From NCBI GenBank assembly GCA_016256075.1, contig SDVU01000666.1, positions 1 to 11,490 of the forward strand: 11,490 bases of DNA, in the 5' to 3' direction. The translations under genes were made by a program, and so were the position numbers. Origin of the DNA: Dictyocoela muelleri (Eukaryota; Microsporidia). The notes under the pieces are model-generated. The model was not told where the DNA came from and did not search any database. It saw nothing but the letters and a program-made list of their open reading frames with translations. How positions within the stretch are numbered: position 1 is the first letter of the stretch; the number at the start of each line of letters is the position of its first letter. This document shows, in pieces, positions 8,161-11,490 of this stretch.

Positions 8161-8313
8161 AACAAAACCTTATTTTAATAAACCTTATTTAATAAACCTT
8201 ATTTTAATAAACTTTATTTTAATAAATCTAATTTTAATAAATCCAATTTTAATAAACCTTATTTTAATAAACCTTATTTTAATAAACCTTATTTAATAAA
8301 CCTTATTGTAATT
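8161..8313. repeat. AAACCTTATTTTAAT minisatellite, right part
   Basis: About ten head-to-tail units of 14-15 bp, with consensus AAACCTTATTTTAAT and variants AAATCTAATTTTAAT and AAACCTTATTTAAT, resume the array interrupted by the SINE-like copy. Confidence 0.85.
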
Positions 8314-8898
8314 AAATAAATTTTTTACTTTCCGATTTTGTCATTTATTAAATTTTAATTTAACCTTTATAATTTTACTAAAAGTCAAGAAAAATGAGTA
8401 TTGTTAAGTAAAGAATGAAATAAGACCCAATAAATTTTCAATAAAAACCTAAAGCCAATCGAGAATAATTTCATTATAATAATTTTCTTTGTCTCTCTAC
8501 GTGACATATATTTAATATCTTAATATCTTAAATCTTTTTACCTCCAAATATTTATTTACCTCATTATCCCTCCATTTATGAAACAAAAATTTTCTTTTGG
8601 AAATTCCAATTTTGAAACCTGAAAATATATTTTTTTTTCTAAATTAAAATTTAAAATTTTGTTTTGTAATTATTATTTTTGTTGAAAAATTTCATAAAAA
8701 ATCTCCGGTATTTTCTTATTTAAACAATTTTATGGATAAAAATGATTTGATGAAATTTCTAAGTTATCTATACTTTTTTAATTCTTCCTTAATTCTATCC
8801 AAATTTATTTGAATTCATTTTCTTTTCGCTTTAAAAATACTAGACTTTTTTGGTTTTTTTAAAAAAAATTATTCCAGAACTTGTCAAAATAATTAACC
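8314..8898. other. AT-rich upstream region of the homeobox gene
   Basis: No gene, RNA or strong repeat is seen. It is dominated by T- and A-runs, with a small direct repeat TTAATATC near 8512-8527. Regulatory sequence for the homeobox gene may lie here but cannot be told from background. Confidence 0.5.
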
Positions 8899-8914
8899 TT
8901 AATTAGGTAATTAA
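8899..8914. promoter_or_regulatory. Palindromic TAATTA pair, homeodomain-type site
   Basis: TTAATTA-GG-TAATTAA is an exact inverted repeat with a 2-base spacer, lying 41-56 bases before the homeobox ATG. TAAT/ATTA cores are the classic binding sites of homeodomains with Gln at position 50, as this protein has, so self-regulation is a natural idea. The background is very AT-rich, so chance cannot be excluded. Confidence 0.35.
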
Positions 8915-8926
8915 ATCAAAAACAAC

Positions 8927-8934
8927 TATATAAA
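8927..8934 (+). promoter_or_regulatory. TATA-like box of the homeobox gene
   Basis: TATATAAA ends 20 bases before the ATG at 8955. Microsporidian genes commonly have very short 5' leaders with an AT-rich core element close to the start codon, and this fits. It is weak evidence alone in AT-rich DNA. Confidence 0.4.
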
Positions 8935-8954
8935 TTAATTATTTGTTTACTTAC

Positions 8955-9647
8955 ATGGAACAAGAAAAATACTTTAATGAATTTCAACAAAGCAAAGATG
9001 GATGTGTTGACGGAGGATATTATAATCCATTTGTGGTTAAACATAGGAAAAGAACATCTAAGTTGCAACTTAAGGTACTTGAAAAGACATTTGAAACTAC
9101 TGTTAAGCCAGATGCAAATCTTAGGAAGGCACTTGGAGAACAGCTTGGAATGACGCCTAGAGCTGTTCAGGTGTGGTTTCAAAATAGGAGAGCTAAGGTT
9201 AAAAAAATGTGTAGGGGTGGTACTAAGACTCGTAGCCTGAAGAATGTAAATTTCTCGGACATTCCAGGTACTAAGTTTCCTAATGCTCAGGAAAATAGTC
9301 TTTTCAATGTAAATGAACACAATATTTGTAATAATCTACAATATTCAAACATGAATCATCCACAAATGTTGAGAAGAGAAGATATAATTGAGAATATGCA
9401 AATCCCAACTGATAATGACATTATGTTTACACCAATTACACCTCAAAATTTTCAAAGAAAGCCCTCTGAAGGCCGACCAATAAGTCCTTTAGAAAGAGGA
9501 TATTATAAATTACCTGATAACGAGTTTCCTAATTTCGAGTATAAACTGCCTACTGTTAATAATTTGGATACATCGTGGATAGGTTTTAACGGAGGATATG
9601 GTGATGAAGACTATAATTATGGTAATTATGGTTTTTATAATCAATAA
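8955..9647 (+). CDS. Homeodomain transcription factor, 230 aa, intronless
   Basis: This is a nuclear DNA-binding regulator by family. The homeodomain spans about residues 27-86, close to the N-terminus. Using homeodomain numbering, Arg5 (R31), Leu16 (L42), Phe20 (F46), Trp48 (W74), Phe49 (F75), Gln50 (Q76), Asn51 (N77) and Arg53 (R79) are all in place. Helix 3 reads VQVWFQNRRAK, so DNA binding should be intact, with Gln50 predicting TAATTA-type sites. The segment KPDANLRKALGEQLGMTPR is of the kind found in fungal and microsporidian homeodomains, with no extra loop residues (not TALE). The C-terminal 145 residues are Asn/Pro-rich, with proline-directed sites (TP twice, SP once) near residues 156-178 and a Gly/Tyr/Asn-rich tail (GGYGDEDYNYGNYGFYNQ). 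I chose the ATG at 8955; the open frame extends four codons upstream without another ATG. The gene is free of stops and richer in G+C than its surroundings, and it looks functional. Its target genes cannot be told from sequence. Confidence 0.95.
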   Translation: MEQEKYFNEFQQSKDGCVDGGYYNPFVVKHRKRTSKLQLKVLEKTFETTVKPDANLRKALGEQLGMTPRAVQVWFQNRRAKVKKMCRGGTKTRSLKNVNFSDIPGTKFPNAQENSLFNVNEHNICNNLQYSNMNHPQMLRREDIIENMQIPTDNDIMFTPITPQNFQRKPSEGRPISPLERGYYKLPDNEFPNFEYKLPTVNNLDTSWIGFNGGYGDEDYNYGNYGFYNQ

Positions 9648-9648
9648 A
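9643..9648 (+). promoter_or_regulatory. AATAAA overlapping the stop codon
   Basis: The polyadenylation hexamer AATAAA overlaps the TAA stop (9645-9647) of the homeobox gene, and a second one lies at 9695-9700. Signals overlapping or adjoining stop codons are common in compact microsporidian genes. In AT-rich DNA either could be incidental, and the second is the more conventional choice. Confidence 0.4.
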
Positions 9649-10572
9649 TGTAGCATCTTATGAAAAATTTTATTTTACTTTTTACCATTTAAAGAATAAA
9701 TTTTTTAAAACTTAAATTTATTTTTTTAAAAATAAATTCTTTTAATTATATCAAATTAACCTTTCAACTTTTTAACTTTTTAACCAATACTTCTTATTCT
9801 AAAAATATTTATAAATTAAAAAACTGTAATTTTAAAAAAAATATAAATAAATTTATACCTCCGTATAAATGTTAGTAATTTTTAAAATAATATTTTTAAT
9901 GTATATTTCAAATAATTAATAATAGATATTTAAAATGTTAAGTATTAATTTTATTAATGATTTAAACTTATAAATGTGTTTTTTAAAAAAAATAATTCCA
10001 GCAATTTTGACAAATAAGTATTTTTATTCAAGTTTTTAAGATTCAATCAATTTAATTTTACATCTTTTGATTTGATATTGATTAGTAATATTTTTATTTT
10101 GCAGGTTTTATCAATATTCTAGATTATGTTTTTCTTAAAAATTTTAAATCTAGAATATAAAAAAACTGAAATCAGGTATACTATAAAAATAATATTTGAT
10201 TTATTCAATATCAATTGTTAAAATATTCTAATCTTTTGAAAAGACATTCAATTTTTAAAAATTCTACATTTTTAAAATAAAAATTCTTATAACTGACAGA
10301 TATGACATTTTTAACAACGTCATAATCATCGAGAATTTGGATTGATTGTAAGTTATCATATTTTTAAAAACTAACTTGTTAATAGTAAATATAAAATTAA
10401 ATTTATTGATAAAAATATTTATTTTGGGTTTTATATTAAAATATGTTTTATTAAACCTGAAAAATAAATTTATTACTTTTTGAAATTCGATAAATTTCAT
10501 TAATTTACAGTTCAATGTTATATGTAATTAGTTATTATGCTTAAAGTTTTATGACTCGTGTTATAAAATCGT
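9649..10572. other. AT-rich intergenic region, no gene
   Basis: No convincing coding or RNA gene is seen. A Lys/Asn/Ile/Phe-only frame on the - strand at 10264-10515 is the kind AT-rich DNA yields by chance. Near 9760-9783 there is a short CTTTTTAA tandem, and at 10114-10158 there is a hairpin. Confidence 0.55.
10114..10158. repeat. Hairpin with perfect 12-bp arms
   Basis: ATATTCTAGATT (10114-10125) is the exact reverse complement of 10147-10158, with a 21-base loop. There is no flanking gene to assign it to. It may be the centre of a small decayed inverted-repeat element. Confidence 0.55.
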
Positions 10573-11043
10573 GTTATATATATTTATATTACATGCTGAC
10601 AACATCCATAGCTGCCAACCCGGAGAGTTGTCTCCAACCATAGTCTTATGACCTTTGGTTCCTGGTGTTCCAATAATACGTCACTTCCTAAGCTTCCCAG
10701 AAGCCCATCTGTATACGCGATTTTCGTTTTATCAATGACTTGGCAGGATACAGGTAATTAGAGGCTTTTTCATGAAATTTTATTATCACTACTTTTTTCT
10801 GAGATGCGTTGCCGCACTCATCCCCACACCTAGGATAGTCCCCTCTGCTTCATTGTCTTATTAGACCAAGTCTTAATCGGCTATACCACACTGGTACAAC
10901 TGTCTATTAATACTATATTTCTATAGTTTTTGACTGGTTAATGACATTCCCTCATTATTTATTAAAGAGTGACGTCAGCGGGATTCGAACCACGATACTT
11001 AAACATTACATCCAAGAGTGTTAACCACTGAGCTTTCTGGCCC
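10573..11043 (-). mobile_element. tRNA-headed SINE-like repeat, copy 2
   Basis: This 471-bp copy lies in the opposite orientation to 7648-8115. Its tRNA-like head is better preserved: on the - strand it starts GGGCCAGAAAGCTCAGTGG, with an A box at 11035-11024 and an exact B box (GGTTCGAATCC, 10991-10981). The body and the 3' end (GTTGTCAGCATGTAATATAA plus a TA tail) match copy 1 with only scattered changes and small gaps. The head's stems pair poorly, so this is a tRNA-derived head and not a working tRNA gene. Just before the head on the element's strand lies AATAAACCCTTTAAATTAAT, close to the minisatellite unit before copy 1, so either the element is longer than I have drawn or it prefers such targets. 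Confidence 0.8.
10981..11035 (-). promoter_or_regulatory. Internal pol III promoter-like A and B boxes, copy 2
   Basis: The A box AAGCTCAGTGGT (10 of 12 positions) and the B box GGTTCGAATCC (11 of 11) have tRNA-like spacing. This copy could still recruit TFIIIC and be transcribed by RNA polymerase III. Confidence 0.6.
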
Positions 11044-11490
11044 ATTAATTTAAAGGGTTTATTATTTACCCAGGCTATTAATAAATTTTACATTAAAAAA
11101 AATGATTTATTTATAAAAATCAATTAAATTCAATAGGGGTTTAATGTGCAAGGGAATATTAATTGCACAACAGACACGAGATTCTTTTAATAAAAAATTA
11201 TAGAAATTTCTTAGTTTTCACAAGATAATTCAATTCTAACATTCACTCGGCTTCATCTCCAAAAAAAATTTTATAAAATACCAAATATAGAAATGTTGAA
11301 GTATATAAAAAATTTTCAGATCAAGTGAATATAACCCCCCCCTCCGCAAGAGTTTTATAGTCACCTGATAATTTTTTTAAAAAAGTACCCCACCAGGAAT
11401 TTAAATTTCATTGATTTTATATATTCAAGTACAAATGAAGAGATTTTTAACTTCATGATTGAAAAAGAAATAATTAGAAAGGAAATGATT
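11044..11490. other. Non-coding right edge with a C-run
   Basis: No gene is recognised. It contains a small hairpin (TGTGCAA at 11145-11151 with TTGCACA at 11163-11169) and a run of eight C at 11335-11342 followed by TCC, resembling the C-run at 462-469. Confidence 0.5.

Noticed and set aside
8161-8313. CRISPR array or telomere repeat
   Set aside because: The 14-15-bp units are directly head-to-tail without unique spacers, and the unit is AT-rich without the G-rich strand of telomeres. It is a minisatellite.
8916-9320. 134-aa - strand frame
   Set aside because: It is antisense to the homeobox gene. The + strand homeodomain is unmistakable.
10264-10515. 83-aa - strand frame
   Set aside because: It is almost entirely Lys, Asn, Ile, Phe and Met, as expected of chance frames in AT-rich DNA. 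No motif is seen.
10981-11043. A genuine tRNA gene
   Set aside because: The A and B boxes are good, but the D, anticodon and T stems do not pair properly, and the sequence is the head of a ~470-bp repeat that has a second copy.

Overview
This window is very AT-rich, by eye about 80% A+T, and carries one convincing intact gene: an intronless homeodomain protein at 8955-9647 on the + strand. The homeodomain most resembles fungal and microsporidian types rather than animal Hox types. It sits in a short single-exon gene, with a TATA-like box about 20 bases before the ATG and an AATAAA overlapping the stop codon. A degenerate Ty3/gypsy element whose reverse transcriptase looks like those known from Nosema-like microsporidia, and a Merlin/ISXO2 transposase remnant, fit the same picture. 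My best inference is a repeat-bloated microsporidian with a large AT-rich genome. I did not confirm the taxon, and an AT-rich early fungal relative is the alternative.

Layout. Positions 1-1095 are mostly non-coding but hold a perfect 13-bp-arm hairpin (536-569) and a 51-codon reading frame with a signal-peptide-like start (620-775). Positions 1266-5032 are an old, broken Ty3/gypsy LTR retrotransposon on the - strand, with two LTRs, a polypurine tract, and gag, protease, reverse transcriptase, RNase H and integrase regions in the expected order. Diverged inverted repeats (1096-1152 and 5292-5346) lie outside its two ends, and a coding-like fragment (5062-5250) abuts its 5' LTR, so it probably landed in an older element or gene. 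Positions 5757-6024 hold the N-terminal zinc-ribbon part of a decayed Merlin/ISXO2-type DNA transposase. A possible end of another LTR element with a primer-binding-site-like sequence lies at 6370-6511.

From about 6570 to 8313 the DNA is built of simple AT repeats: a 15-bp tandem array, a nearly perfect palindrome with arms of about 103 bp, and a 14-15-bp minisatellite. Inside the minisatellite lies one copy (7648-8115, + strand) of a roughly 470-bp repeat with a tRNA-like head carrying pol III A and B boxes. A second copy (10573-11043, - strand) lies about 0.9 kb beyond the homeobox gene in the opposite orientation. The homeobox gene is therefore bracketed by two inverted copies of a tRNA-headed, SINE-like element that is clearly richer in G+C than the surrounding DNA. 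This element is the most interesting item in the window.

There is no operon or pathway. The window is one regulatory gene in a desert of decayed mobile elements and repeats.
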